Below are positions 35,823-44,548 of a DNA stretch of 64,000 bases, piece after piece. The first letter of the stretch is position 1, and the number at the start of each line of letters is the position of its first letter. This DNA is from JAXGQE01 sp040766585 (GTDB taxonomy: Bacteria > Bacillota > SLNR01): contig JAXGQE010000010.1 in NCBI GenBank assembly GCA_040766585.1, positions 1 through 64,000 of the forward strand. The letters run 5' to 3'. Under the pieces are notes generated by a model, which was given only the letters and a program-made list of their open reading frames with translations, was not told where the DNA came from and made no database searches. The position numbers and the translations under genes were made by a program.

Positions 35823-36854
35823 ATGATCAAACCGGCACGCCTGCACAAGGGAGATCGAGTCGCCATCGTCAGTCTGTCCTGGGGCGGAATCGGGGATGAG
35901 GCACTGATCCACAAGTATCATTTGGGTAAAAAAAGGCTGGAAGAAGAGTTTGGCTTGGATGTGGTGGCCATGCCCCATGCCCTGAAAGGCACAGCATTGG
36001 TTTACGAGCATCCCGAGCTGAGGGCGGCCGATTGGATGGCGGCCTTTGCGGATCCGACTATCCAGGGCATTATCTGTGCCATCGGCGGTAGCGACACCAT
36101 CCGGATTGCTCCCTATGTGGATTATTCGGTGATTCGGAACAACCCCAAAATATTCATGGGATTTTCGGATACCACTGCCAACCATTTCATGATGCAAAAG
36201 GCCGGTGTGGTATCTTTCTATGGACCCTGCATCATGCAGGATTTTGCCGAATACGGACATATGTTTGACTACACCCGGCAGGCGGTACAGAAGATCCTCT
36301 TTGATGGAGAAGAGAATTTTGAAATAGTCTCCAGCCCTGTGTGGAGCGATGATGAAGTGCCCTGGAAAGAAGAGAATATGGGTGTGGTTCGGAAAACGAG
36401 GCCGGAGACCCGCGGGTACGAGCTGCTGCAGGGCGGTGGCCGAGTCACAGGGAAACTGCTGGGAGGCTGTTTAGACGGATTCCCCATCTATGTGGGGACA
36501 CCGGTCTGGCCGACTCTGGATGAATGGCAAGATAAAATCCTGTTTCTGGAGACCAGCGAGGACCATCCCAGTCCCGACCTAATCCGGTTCTATCTGATGA
36601 ACCTGGGAGCCCAGGGGATTTTCGATGCTGTGCGAGGTATCGTTGTAGGAAAACCCCAGTTTGAAAAGTATTACGACGAGTACAAAGAAGTATATCGGAA
36701 AGTCCTCAAGGATTTCGGGAAGCCCGATCTGCCGGTGCTGTACAATGTGAACTTCGGCCATGCCGTCCCCATTGGGATCCTGCCCATGGGTACGGATGTG
36801 GAAGTGGACTTTGACCGGAAACGGATTGTGCTGGTGGAACGGCCGGTGGAGTGA
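35823..36854 (+). CDS. S66-family LD-carboxypeptidase/MccF-like protein
   Basis: This is a 343-residue protein. The N-terminal GDRVAIVSLSWGG and the ICAIGGSDTIRIAPYVD block precede FMGFSDTTANHF with the nucleophile Ser115. A second domain contains LLGGCLDGFP and GKLLGG around the acid, and ends NFGHAVPIGILPMG with the catalytic histidine. S66 peptidases include cytoplasmic LD-carboxypeptidases and the MccF immunity proteins that cut microcin-type acyl-nucleotides; the absence of a signal peptide and the length fit either. ATG 35823 is chosen over 35745 by GGAGAGG six bases upstream. It is expressed alone or with the small gene before it. Confidence 0.88.
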   Translation: MIKPARLHKGDRVAIVSLSWGGIGDEALIHKYHLGKKRLEEEFGLDVVAMPHALKGTALVYEHPELRAADWMAAFADPTIQGIICAIGGSDTIRIAPYVDYSVIRNNPKIFMGFSDTTANHFMMQKAGVVSFYGPCIMQDFAEYGHMFDYTRQAVQKILFDGEENFEIVSSPVWSDDEVPWKEENMGVVRKTRPETRGYELLQGGGRVTGKLLGGCLDGFPIYVGTPVWPTLDEWQDKILFLETSEDHPSPDLIRFYLMNLGAQGIFDAVRGIVVGKPQFEKYYDEYKEVYRKVLKDFGKPDLPVLYNVNFGHAVPIGILPMGTDVEVDFDRKRIVLVERPVE

Positions 36855-36921
36855 GTAGAGCGGTTCTCATGAGATTATCTTTGCAAGGTATCGTTTGGAT
36901 ATAAAAAAGGGGGTAATGGTA

Positions 36922-37245
36922 ATGCCAAAATGCAAAATCACGGTACTGAAAAAGTATTACGATCCGGAAATGGCTGCGGAATACTGCGCCAATCCCAATC
37001 CGGGGCCCTGTTCCATTTTTGAAGAAGGCCAGGAAATCATCATTGACCGCAATGCCTACTTTTCCATGAAGATCCCGGCTGAATTTTGCGGGGAAGCCTG
37101 GCACTGCATCAATCACTATGTGTACAGCGCCATTCAGGGCGGTGCCCTGATGGATGGATGGTCCAAGGATGATAAAACCCTGATTGCCTGCTGCAATGAC
37201 GGTGTACGACCCGTGGTATTCAAACTGGAAAGGCTGGACGATTAA
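36922..37245 (+). CDS. TIGR04076-family small protein
   Basis: This is a 107-residue protein with the family pattern: MPKCKITVLKKYYD at the start, a central CANPNPGPC..FEEGQE, a CGEAWHCINHYVY block, and the closing LIACCNDGVRPVVFKLERL. The cysteine-rich pattern is conserved, but the family has no known function. ATG 36922 follows AAGGGGG; the upstream in-frame start has none. It precedes the large orphan gene by only 12 bases. Confidence 0.8.
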   Translation: MPKCKITVLKKYYDPEMAAEYCANPNPGPCSIFEEGQEIIIDRNAYFSMKIPAEFCGEAWHCINHYVYSAIQGGALMDGWSKDDKTLIACCNDGVRPVVFKLERLDD

Positions 37246-37257
37246 CCATATTGGGAT

Positions 37258-39141
37258 ATGGAGATTGAAAAACCAACGATCAGCGAGGTGAAGACGGTGC
37301 AGGAATCTTCCCCGGACTATCAACCCATACAACTGGTGCCCAACATCCGCTATCCCACCTACCAGCTGCATGCTTTGGCCGGCAGCAAAAAGGGACGGGG
37401 GGAAGCTGTTTTTCGGATTGCTGTTTTGGAGACAGTGAAATGGTTGCGCCAGCGTTTTCGCGCCTTCGAACTCCCGGATGAATTGAATCTTCCGGATCCG
37501 GACGACTATGAAGCATTGGACCTTAATCAGCTGACATCCTTTCATCTGGATGTGGGATACCGTTTGGAAGTGATCTGGCTGCCGAATCCCGGTATCTGGG
37601 TCCTGCAGTTGACGGAACCGGACCTGGGTGCCCGCTCAGCTGTGGATGACCACTCCCGGGCTCCGGTACCCGGCCGTCTGTTTGAAACCAATGTATCCTA
37701 TCGACTGGGATCCGATCAGGTGGAATGTGCCTTTAAGACCGTGGTGCATGAGCCGGTGGGGACTGAGGCGGAATGCGAGGTATTCCGGCTGGCCTTCATC
37801 AAACACCTGGTAAGGAATCCGCGGGTTGGATTGGTGAATGGCTGGCCGCTGGATGATCAGCCCCATGTGCTGGCCACAAAAAGCGATCTGAAGCGTTTTC
37901 AGGAATGGATTACAAGCCGGGATCGCACCATACCGGCAGTTGTTATGACCGAATACCGGGAATCCAAAAAAGAAGTGCCCCTCTTTGACTTGCCCAAGGT
38001 GCTGGAGGACCGAAAGCCCATGGTGAGGCCTTTACCCGTAATCCCGGATCTACCGGATTATGAGCCTCTCAAGGATTCTGCACCTGTCTATCCCTACTAT
38101 GCCCAGGACATGGCCCGCTATCGCATGGGCTATGCCCATATCTTTTTGTTGCCGGCCGAGCTGATGAATGCTTTTGCCGACAGTCTCCATCAATCCATTC
38201 AGTATGGGGAGACGCTGATTCTGGAGCCGGAAGCATTCGGCGGAAAGATCCATCGCTTTCCCTATGGCACATCCCGCACTCATCAGGAAACCACGTACCG
38301 CACTGTGGATACTTTCCTGCAAAACTATCCCAAAGGGAAAGATATGTCGTTCGGCCACTGTCTGTGGCTGGAAGAGGCCCGGGAGTTGATTGCCCGGGAT
38401 GCATTGAGTAAACACCGCTCAGTGGAAGAAGTTGCTTCGTTCTATGAGCAAAGACTCCGTGCGGTGGAAAAGGAATTTCATGAAGACCGGGCGACTTTGC
38501 AGAATCAGTTGTCCGACAGAGAGAACAAGATCGTCCGGCTGCAGGACGCCATCCATGAGGTAGAGATGGAAAAGCAGTATCTGCGAGAGGAAAGAAGCCA
38601 ACGGGAAAGGGAGTTTGAAATCCGGCTGGATGAAAAGAATAGAGAGCTGGAGTACTGGGTGAGAAAGCAGTGCCGTCCGGACAAGCCCTCCGATGTTTTG
38701 GAATGGGTGGAGCAGAATTTTGAGGGGAAGCTTTGTTTCCACGAGCGAGCCCGGGATCTGATGGAGAAAACCCCGCCGGACCGAGTGAATATGGAGCTTC
38801 TGTGCGATGCCCTTGAATACCTGGCAGAAGAGTACCGGGATGAACTGCTGGGGACCATCGATGGTATCCAGAGGGACCGCCGCTGCTCTGAAAAATATGG
38901 ACGCCCCTTTCAAGTGGTTCCCACCAAGGGACCGTCGGTGAACATGTATCCCAATGATTACAAGATCAAATACTATATTGGACATAAAGGTAAACCGGTA
39001 GAAAGCTTATTGGATCTGCATCTAAAGGTGGGAAATGATCCGGATAGTCTTTTGAGAATCTATTTTCTCTACGATAAAGAGAAGAAAATGATCGTGGTGG
39101 GTTCTCTGCCGGAACACTTGAGGACAGTAAGCTATCGATAA
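37258..39141 (+). CDS. Orphan 627-residue protein with coiled coil
   Basis: I do not recognise this protein. Residues 1-170 form a beta-rich region rich in Trp and Pro without motif. A Pro-rich linker (about 225-275) leads to a domain at about 275-390. A long charged coiled coil follows at about residues 392-475 (Glu/Arg-rich). The last 60 residues read YKIKYYIGHKGKP...LLRIYFLYDKEKKMIVVGSLPEHL. That C-terminal end resembles RelE/ParE-like toxin folds (strand-rich, ending in a conserved HL-type loop), which is my impression and not a match. It starts 12 bases after the TIGR04076 gene with a poor ribosome binding site, suggesting coupling. There is no signal or membrane segment. Confidence 0.75.
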   Translation: MEIEKPTISEVKTVQESSPDYQPIQLVPNIRYPTYQLHALAGSKKGRGEAVFRIAVLETVKWLRQRFRAFELPDELNLPDPDDYEALDLNQLTSFHLDVGYRLEVIWLPNPGIWVLQLTEPDLGARSAVDDHSRAPVPGRLFETNVSYRLGSDQVECAFKTVVHEPVGTEAECEVFRLAFIKHLVRNPRVGLVNGWPLDDQPHVLATKSDLKRFQEWITSRDRTIPAVVMTEYRESKKEVPLFDLPKVLEDRKPMVRPLPVIPDLPDYEPLKDSAPVYPYYAQDMARYRMGYAHIFLLPAELMNAFADSLHQSIQYGETLILEPEAFGGKIHRFPYGTSRTHQETTYRTVDTFLQNYPKGKDMSFGHCLWLEEARELIARDALSKHRSVEEVASFYEQRLRAVEKEFHEDRATLQNQLSDRENKIVRLQDAIHEVEMEKQYLREERSQREREFEIRLDEKNRELEYWVRKQCRPDKPSDVLEWVEQNFEGKLCFHERARDLMEKTPPDRVNMELLCDALEYLAEEYRDELLGTIDGIQRDRRCSEKYGRPFQVVPTKGPSVNMYPNDYKIKYYIGHKGKPVESLLDLHLKVGNDPDSLLRIYFLYDKEKKMIVVGSLPEHLRTVSYR

Positions 39142-39319
39142 AACGATGCAGACTCGTTGAAAACGAAAAGTGCAAGTTCGACAATATTCTATGCTACGTT
39201 GTGTGTCGAAAGTGCTGATTTATGATACATCGGTGGGGGAAAGACCGCACTCACCGTTTCAGTCACGCGGACTGCATATTCATATCGCAGGACATTCTGA
39301 CGATGGAGGAGGAAATGGT

Positions 39320-40279
39320 TTGCATATTGAAAATTTTTCATCATTGCATATTCCCGAGGCACGAAAACTGGCGTTGGCCAATTATCGGGAAGAACAGACT
39401 GCAGTACCCGTCCTGCCGGATGTCACGGATGAAATGATACCGGCATTGGACCGTCTGGTGGAAAATGGACTGGGCGTGGCCTGCATTGAGAAGGAGCGAC
39501 TGGTGGGGTATCTCTGCGCTTTTAATCCCTGGGAAAACGCCTTTGGTTCCACCGCCACCGGTGTATACTCACCGATTCATGCCCATGGGGCAGTTGTGGA
39601 GCAACGGGAGATAATTTACATGAGGATGTACCAGGCAGCCGCAGAAAAATGGGTGAACCAAGGAGCCAGCTACCATGTGCTGTCTCTTTTGGCCCATGAC
39701 CAAACAGCCCTGCGGGCAATGGTTGAGTATGGGTTTGGTATACGCTTGATGGACGCTGTTCGCCACATGGAACGTTTGGCAGAACCGGAACCCGAAGGGA
39801 TCACCTTTGCTGAGATTGGCCAGTCGGATGCGGTCCGAGTTCGGGAAATGCGCAAGCTTCTGACCGAACATCTCAGCCGCAGCCCCTGCTTCATGGCCTT
39901 TACCCCAGAAGAGTTTGCCCGCAATTTGGCGCGGGCTGAAGCCAGGGATACCCGGCTGTTTGTAGCTTATGACGGAGGCCGGGCCATTGCCTATGCCGAA
40001 ATTGCGGAAAAGGGTGAGAATTTTGCCACTCAAGTGCCCGATATGGCCAATTGCTGCGGGGCTTACTGCTACCCTGAGTATCGTGGTAAGGGTGTATTCC
40101 AGGGTCTTCTCAACTTTATCATGGATCAGTTGATCCCGGAAGGATATCGGAGGCTGGGGACCGATTTTGAAAGCTTCAACCCCACCGCCAACGGATTCTG
40201 GCTGAAATATTTTACCGCCTACACCCATACTGTAACCCGCCGCATCGATGAATGCGCGCTTCCGATGGAATCGGTATAG
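39320..40279 (+). CDS. GNAT-family acetyltransferase, two-domain
   Basis: This is a 319-residue protein with two GNAT-like halves: residues 1-150 (VACIEKERLVGYLCAFNP) and residues 180-310. The second half has a clear acetyl-CoA loop, CYPEYRGKGVFQGLLNFI, which would bind the pantetheine-pyrophosphate, and ends FWLKYFTAYTHTVTRRI. I take TTG 39320 because GGAGGAGG ends 7 bases before it, whereas the longer reading from 39170 has no site. It follows the orphan gene by 178 bases. The acceptor is unknown. Confidence 0.82.
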   Translation: MHIENFSSLHIPEARKLALANYREEQTAVPVLPDVTDEMIPALDRLVENGLGVACIEKERLVGYLCAFNPWENAFGSTATGVYSPIHAHGAVVEQREIIYMRMYQAAAEKWVNQGASYHVLSLLAHDQTALRAMVEYGFGIRLMDAVRHMERLAEPEPEGITFAEIGQSDAVRVREMRKLLTEHLSRSPCFMAFTPEEFARNLARAEARDTRLFVAYDGGRAIAYAEIAEKGENFATQVPDMANCCGAYCYPEYRGKGVFQGLLNFIMDQLIPEGYRRLGTDFESFNPTANGFWLKYFTAYTHTVTRRIDECALPMESV

Positions 40280-40335
40280 GCAAGTACAACTGGATTGCGA
40301 TGGATGATTCACTTGACTCAGCAGGAGGGATAACC

Positions 40336-40998
40336 ATGAAAGTGATTGCCATTAACGGAAGCCCCAGGAAAACTTGGAATACGGCAAAATTGCTGGAAAA
40401 GGCGCTGGAGGGTGCACGGAACAGCAACCCGGAGGGATCGGTTGAAACCGAATTGATTCATCTCTACGATCTACACTACACCGGCTGCATCAGCTGCTTT
40501 GCCTGCAAACGAATCAACGGACCTAGTTACGGACACTGTGCTGTCGGAGATGACCTGCAAGTTGTGTTAGACAAAGTGTCCCAGGCGGATGGAGTGATTT
40601 TCGGATCTCCCATCTATTTTGGGAATGTCACCGCCCAGATGATGGCATTTTTCGAGCGCCTCTTCTTTCAGTATCTGGTTTATGATCCGCAGTATTCAAC
40701 TATTGCGCCCAAGCGGATGCCCACAGCCTGCATTTTCACCATGAATGTCCGGGAAGAGACCATGGAAAAGGTTGGGTATTTGAAAACTTTGGATCAGATT
40801 GCCTCACGGATTGGATGGATGTTTACCAAACCGGCTTATATCTGCGCCAACAACACCTACCAGTTCGATGACTACTCTCTCTATGAATCCAGCGCCTTTT
40901 CGGAAGAAGAAAAGACATCCCATCGGGAAAAGCAATTCCCTCAGGACTGCCAGAAAGCTTATGAACTTGGCGCTAATTTGCTTCGACCCCGACCGTAG
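40336..40998 (+). CDS. NADPH-dependent FMN reductase-like flavoprotein
   Basis: This is a 220-residue flavodoxin-fold protein. The FMN phosphate loop is AINGSPRKTWNTAKLLE at residues 5-21. CISCFACKR follows near residue 50, and FGSPIYFGNVTAQMMAFFERL near 95. Such proteins reduce quinones, azo compounds or iron complexes with NAD(P)H. GGAGGG precedes ATG 40336. The next gene downstream is over 380 bases away, with a terminator close behind this one. Confidence 0.88.
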   Translation: MKVIAINGSPRKTWNTAKLLEKALEGARNSNPEGSVETELIHLYDLHYTGCISCFACKRINGPSYGHCAVGDDLQVVLDKVSQADGVIFGSPIYFGNVTAQMMAFFERLFFQYLVYDPQYSTIAPKRMPTACIFTMNVREETMEKVGYLKTLDQIASRIGWMFTKPAYICANNTYQFDDYSLYESSAFSEEEKTSHREKQFPQDCQKAYELGANLLRPRP

Positions 40999-41380
40999 TG
41001 GGAAGGGAGGATCAACTCCCGGGAGTTTACTCGTTGGGATTTGCAAAACATGAATCATTTGGACCATGAGGGGTTGATAGGTTGCCCCTCATTTTCTTGG
41101 GGTGGAGTAGGGATATTGAGTCGGATCACTGGGGGACAGAGTAGCCGGATTCGAGGATCGGGTGCGGGTGCAGGGATCGACTGATCAGTGATGAATCTTT
41201 TCAGTATGAAGGAAATGCAGGAGCCACTGACCCTAACCTCAGTGTGCATCCCAGCGATAAACCCACATGAAGATGAACCACTCATTCGGTGTCAAGTCGT
41301 GCAAGTATTCGAAATCAACCAGGTTTTTCATGACCATACCGCAAAAGCCAAAAAGGAAGTGACGAGAAGGAGGAGATCGT
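40999..41380. other. Intergenic stretch with terminator, no gene
   Basis: These 382 bases contain a 14-base palindrome (AACTCCCGGGAGTT, about 41014-41027) and a good terminator at 41066-41098. The rest holds no convincing ORF. A TCACTG/CAGTGA pair (about 41126 and 41186) can form a long-range stem around a Gly-rich purine-rich segment, but I assign no function. Confidence 0.55.
41066..41098 (+). terminator. Rho-independent terminator after FMN reductase gene
   Basis: ATGAGGGG (41066-41073) pairs with CCCCTCAT (41085-41092) over an 11-base loop, followed by TTTCTT. It probably ends the transcript of the FMN reductase gene. Confidence 0.8.
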
Positions 41381-42829
41381 ATGACCCGCAGGAATACACT
41401 GACTGTGATTCAGATGAACGACAGCCACGCCTATTTTCATCTGCACCAGGAGTGGTTCTGGCAGGGGAATCAGCTGGTGTACCGCCCCGCCGGCGGATAC
41501 GCCCGGATCGCTACCATGGTCCAGGGCATTCGCCGCTCTGTTGGCGATGGGGTTCTTTTTTTGGACAATGGGGATACTTTTCACGGTACCTACGCAGCTG
41601 TTCAGACAAAAGGAAAGGCCATGGTTCCGGTATTGAATGCCCTAAGCATCGATGCCATGACCGGGCATTGGGACTTTGGCTACGGGCCGGAGGTTTTTAA
41701 ACAACGGGCTTCTGAACTGAATTATCCCGTGCTGGCCATCAATGTCTATGAAGAGGAGACTGAAAATCGGTTGTTCCCGCCCTATGCAGTCCGGGAAGTC
41801 AACGGATTGCGGGTGGGGCTGATGGGCATCGCCTCCAACATCGTGGACAAGACCATGCCGCCCCATTTCAGTACTGGTGTGCGGTTCACCATGGGGAGAG
41901 AGGAGCTGCCCGGGGTCATCGATATCCTGAGGAACCAAGAGCAGGTGGATCTGGTTATCCTCATTTCTCACCTGGGATTCCCTCAGGAAATGAAATTGCT
42001 GTCGGAAGTGCCGGGGGTAGATCTATGCCTTAGCGGCCATACCCACAACCGCATCAGCCCGCCGGTAAAACAAGGGGACACTTTGGTTATGCAGTCCGGT
42101 TGCCACGGGTCATTTCTGGGCCGAATGGATTTGGAAGTGACCGATGGCAGAATCAGTGGATTCACCCACCACCTTCTGGAAGTGGATGCCGATATACTGC
42201 CGGATCCGACGGTGGCCGCCATTATTGACCGGGAGCTGGATCCCTTTATGGATGATCTAAATACGGTGGTGGGAGAAGTGGCCACTGCTCTGAATCGGGC
42301 CGCTACTCTGGAAACCACCATGGATAACTTCCTGCTGTCGGCGGTGCTGGCTGAAACCGGTGCCACCATGGCCTTTTCCAACGGATGGCGCTATGGAGCC
42401 CCTGTGGTGCCTGGCCCTGTGACCTTGAACGATCTCTACAACATCATCCCCATGAATCCGCCCATTGGTATGGTGGATCTCAGCGGGGAGGAACTGGTTG
42501 AGATGCTGGAAGAAAACCTGGAAAAGACCTTTTCCGGCGATGCCTACCAGCAGATGGGGGGATTTGTGAAGCGGGGACTGGGGCTGACAGTCTACTTTAA
42601 AATCGAAAACCCGGCAGGATCCCGCATTCAACAGATTTTTGTAGGAGAAGAGCCGCTGGATCGATCCCGGATCTATCACACCGCTTTTGTCACGGCTCAG
42701 GGTGTGCCCAAAAAGTACGGGACCAATCGAAGAGAACTGGCCACTCATGCTGTGGAAGCTATGAGACGCTACCTCTCCGAGCAGAAACCGGCCTATGCCG
42801 AGCTTCGAGGGACCTATACGGCCGTATAG
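41381..42829 (+). CDS. Metallophosphatase/5'-nucleotidase-type protein
   Basis: This is a 482-residue protein. The N-terminal metallophosphatase domain (residues 1-250) shows VIQMNDSH, FLDNGDTFHGTY, MTGHWDFGYGPE and LCLSGHTHNR, whose His and Asp residues bind two metal ions. The C-terminal 5'-nucleotidase domain (about 280-450) carries FSNGWRYGAP and the DLYNIIPMNPP region. The family hydrolyses nucleotides or related phosphomonoesters. With no signal peptide, it should be cytoplasmic, as in YunD-type proteins of Bacillus. AGGAGGAG precedes the ATG. Here the NH motif of the usual GNHEFD reads GHWDFG. Confidence 0.88.
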   Translation: MTRRNTLTVIQMNDSHAYFHLHQEWFWQGNQLVYRPAGGYARIATMVQGIRRSVGDGVLFLDNGDTFHGTYAAVQTKGKAMVPVLNALSIDAMTGHWDFGYGPEVFKQRASELNYPVLAINVYEEETENRLFPPYAVREVNGLRVGLMGIASNIVDKTMPPHFSTGVRFTMGREELPGVIDILRNQEQVDLVILISHLGFPQEMKLLSEVPGVDLCLSGHTHNRISPPVKQGDTLVMQSGCHGSFLGRMDLEVTDGRISGFTHHLLEVDADILPDPTVAAIIDRELDPFMDDLNTVVGEVATALNRAATLETTMDNFLLSAVLAETGATMAFSNGWRYGAPVVPGPVTLNDLYNIIPMNPPIGMVDLSGEELVEMLEENLEKTFSGDAYQQMGGFVKRGLGLTVYFKIENPAGSRIQQIFVGEEPLDRSRIYHTAFVTAQGVPKKYGTNRRELATHAVEAMRRYLSEQKPAYAELRGTYTAV

Positions 42830-43217
42830 AACAGCTTTCGAATCAGTTAATGCATGGTGGTATGGGGGGATCTGTTTAGTGACGGGATGCGGGTGACCAG
42901 CTGATCCCGTCGGACCTATCCATGCAGGAGATCAAGGATGTTTCCAGAAGAAAGTATATATAGGGGATCAGAGAATCCTCAGAAATGATACAAAAGTGAG
43001 CACAGCATGTATTCCACATAAGTCCAATAATTCAATCGGTTGATTCATCCGCTTCTGCGGTCTGGGGTTGAAACCATGCACTAGCGATTCCAGCAGAAGA
43101 TCTGCCTTATCCAACTCAAAAGATACAGCTATTTTGTGGAGTCCATGCTGTCCGACGACGGCATGGACTTTGTGTTTTTCCAACAAAAGTTCAATCTGTT
43201 GACGAGGAGGGATACCA
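42830..43217. other. Intergenic stretch with two structured elements
   Basis: These 388 bases hold no plus-strand gene. A nested hairpin at 42851-42926 has outer TGCATGG/CCATGCA and inner GACGGGAT/ATCCCGTC arms. At 43140-43179, AGTCCATGC and GCATGGACT are followed by TTGTGTTTTT, which looks like a terminator. A minus-strand ORF through 43309 to 42968 has no ribosome binding site and overlaps the stress protein start, so I do not call it a gene. The stretch could be a leader for the stress-protein operon. Confidence 0.45.
43140..43179 (+). terminator. Terminator-like hairpin before stress-protein gene
   Basis: A 9-bp stem (AGTCCATGC with GCATGGACT) encloses 12 bases and is followed by TTGTGTTTTT. 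It lies 39 bases before the universal stress gene. It may be an attenuator or the end of an unseen transcript, since the gene upstream ended 310 bases earlier. Confidence 0.4.
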
Positions 43218-43664
43218 ATGAGAATTATGGCTTGTACGGATGGATCTCCCATCAGCACTATGGCGGTGCAGAGAGCGGTCATACTCGCGAAAAGCTTCAG
43301 GGATGCCAAAGTGCTTCTGGTTCATGTACATCAGGACAGCCTGTACGGCTCTCCGATCCTCCAGACCCATATGGCCATCGAGATTCCGCCGGATCTGGAA
43401 GAAAAAATGTACCAGAAAAGTCGTCAGCTTCTCAAGTCCGCTGAACAAATACTGGAGAAGGAAGAAGTTGAATACACAGCCCATTTGCTGCGGGGATCCC
43501 CCGCGGAGCGCATCCTGGACTTTGCGGAAGAAGAGAACATCGACCTAGTGGTACTGGGTCATAAGGGACGCAGTGGATTGGGCAGGGTACTCATGGGCAG
43601 TGTCAGCAGCACGGTGGTGCAGCAGGCCCACTGCGATGTGTATGTAGTGAAAAAGGAACCCTAA
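43218..43664 (+). CDS. Universal stress protein (UspA family)
   Basis: This is a 148-residue protein. It opens with RIMACTDGSPISTMAVQRAV, and carries the ATP-binding signature GHKGRSGLGRVLMGSVSSTVV near residues 113-133 and the closing CDVYVVK. Members bind ATP and modulate stress survival. GAGGAGGGATACC precedes the ATG. It is followed by the dodecin gene after 15 bases and probably shares a transcript with it. Confidence 0.92.
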   Translation: MRIMACTDGSPISTMAVQRAVILAKSFRDAKVLLVHVHQDSLYGSPILQTHMAIEIPPDLEEKMYQKSRQLLKSAEQILEKEEVEYTAHLLRGSPAERILDFAEEENIDLVVLGHKGRSGLGRVLMGSVSSTVVQQAHCDVYVVKKEP

Positions 43665-43679
43665 TGGGAGGTGATATAA

Positions 43680-43886
43680 AGGGCAACCATTAAAGTCATT
43701 GAGATTATTGGAGAATCGCCCATCAGTTGGGAAGATGCGGCCCAGTCCGGTGTGATCAAAGCGGCCAAGTCACTGGAAAACATCACCGGCGTTGAAGTTA
43801 TCGCCATGACTGCCAAAGTGGATACTGATAAAATTGTCCAGTACCGGGCTACTCTGAAGATCGCTTTTGTCTTGAAAGAAGAATAG
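43680..43886 (+). CDS. Dodecin, start codon reads AGG
   Basis: This is a 68-residue dodecin (flavin-binding storage protein): ATIKVIEIIGESPISWEDAAQ, then VEVIAMTAKVDTDKIVQYRATLKIAFVL, with the Trp in the SPISWEDA motif that stacks on the flavin. GGGAGGTGAT lies upstream at a normal distance. The codon at the expected start is AGG (43680-43682), preceded by the in-frame stop TAA at 43677-43679, so no ATG, GTG or TTG is available. ATT at 43689 is the only conceivable alternative. It is either a lost start codon, a sequence error, or a rare non-canonical start. Dodecin forms a dodecamer that binds FMN or riboflavin. Confidence 0.85.
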   Translation, partial: RATIKVIEIIGESPISWEDAAQSGVIKAAKSLENITGVEVIAMTAKVDTDKIVQYRATLKIAFVLKEE

Positions 43887-43895
43887 AGACTCTGC

Positions 43896-43947
43896 ACCGA
43901 GGACATCTGCACTGAAGCTAGCCCTAGGATGTCCTCGGTCATTTTTG
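43896..43947 (+). terminator. Terminator after dodecin
   Basis: ACCGAGGACATC (43896-43907) pairs perfectly with GATGTCCTCGGT (43928-43939) over a 20-base loop, followed by CATTTTTG. It ends the stress-protein/dodecin transcript and separates it from the DUF305 gene. Confidence 0.9.
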
Positions 43948-43969
43948 TCCTTGGAGGGGGTGAGTTTGA

Positions 43970-44416
43970 ATGAAAAATTACTATAAATTCGGTGGAATGA
44001 TTGCTGCATCCACTGTGGTGATGTTTCTGTTTACGTACCTGAACACATACGAAATGGGACATATCTATTTCAGCGAAACAAGAGCGTATATGGCTCTTTT
44101 GATGGGAGCCACCATGGCGGTGATTATGCTGGCGTTTATGCAGCATATGCTTCAAAACCCGACCATGAACCGAATCATTGTGCTGGTCAGCATAGCCGTG
44201 TTTGCCTTATCACTGTATCTGGTACGGTCGCAGATCACGGTGGATGAAGTCTCGTATATGAAAGCTATGATTCCTCATCATTCCATAGCCATATTAACCA
44301 GCAGCCGTGCCCGGATCGAAGATCCCCGGGTACGCACATTGGCCGATGACATTATCGCGGCACAGGAACGAGAAATTGAAGAAATGAAAATTCTCATTGA
44401 GATGCTGGAGGATTAA
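43970..44416 (+). CDS. DUF305-family membrane protein
   Basis: This is a 148-residue protein. It has three hydrophobic segments (about residues 8-22, 40-60 and 67-83) and a C-terminal DUF305 ferritin-like part: MKAMIPHHSIAILTSSRARIEDPRVRTLADDII, with the HH and E residues that bind metal. DUF305 proteins are often linked to copper or other metal handling, but the function is not established. AAATTTTTG-like GGAGGGGGTGAG precedes the ATG. It stands alone between two terminators. Confidence 0.8.
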   Translation: MKNYYKFGGMIAASTVVMFLFTYLNTYEMGHIYFSETRAYMALLMGATMAVIMLAFMQHMLQNPTMNRIIVLVSIAVFALSLYLVRSQITVDEVSYMKAMIPHHSIAILTSSRARIEDPRVRTLADDIIAAQEREIEEMKILIEMLED

Positions 44417-44491
44417 GACGAATTGAAGCAAGAAAAAAAGTATAGGCTGGATTCTTGAGCCAATGTTCACTATATGGAGCCTTCATTGAAA

Positions 44492-44524
44492 ACTCCCGGA
44501 TGCTGAAAATAGCATTCCGGGAGT
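44492..44524. terminator. Bidirectional terminator between convergent genes
   Basis: ACTCCCGGA and TCCGGGAGT (44492-44500 and 44516-44524) enclose an inner TGCT/AGCA pair. On the minus strand the tail is TTTTC, on the plus strand CATGATTT. It separates the DUF305 gene and the minus-strand deaminase gene. Confidence 0.75.
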
Positions 44525-44548
44525 CATGATTTCAGTAGTTTTTGGGTG

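Noticed and set aside
36706..37545. A 279-codon minus-strand ORF across the S66 gene end, the TIGR04076 gene and the orphan gene
   Set aside because: It overlaps three plus-strand genes, two of which match known families. No start signal is seen.
42968..43309. A 113-codon minus-strand ORF before and across the universal stress gene start
   Set aside because: It overlaps the stress gene by 92 bases, has no ribosome binding site and no recognisable motif. The region is better read as a leader.
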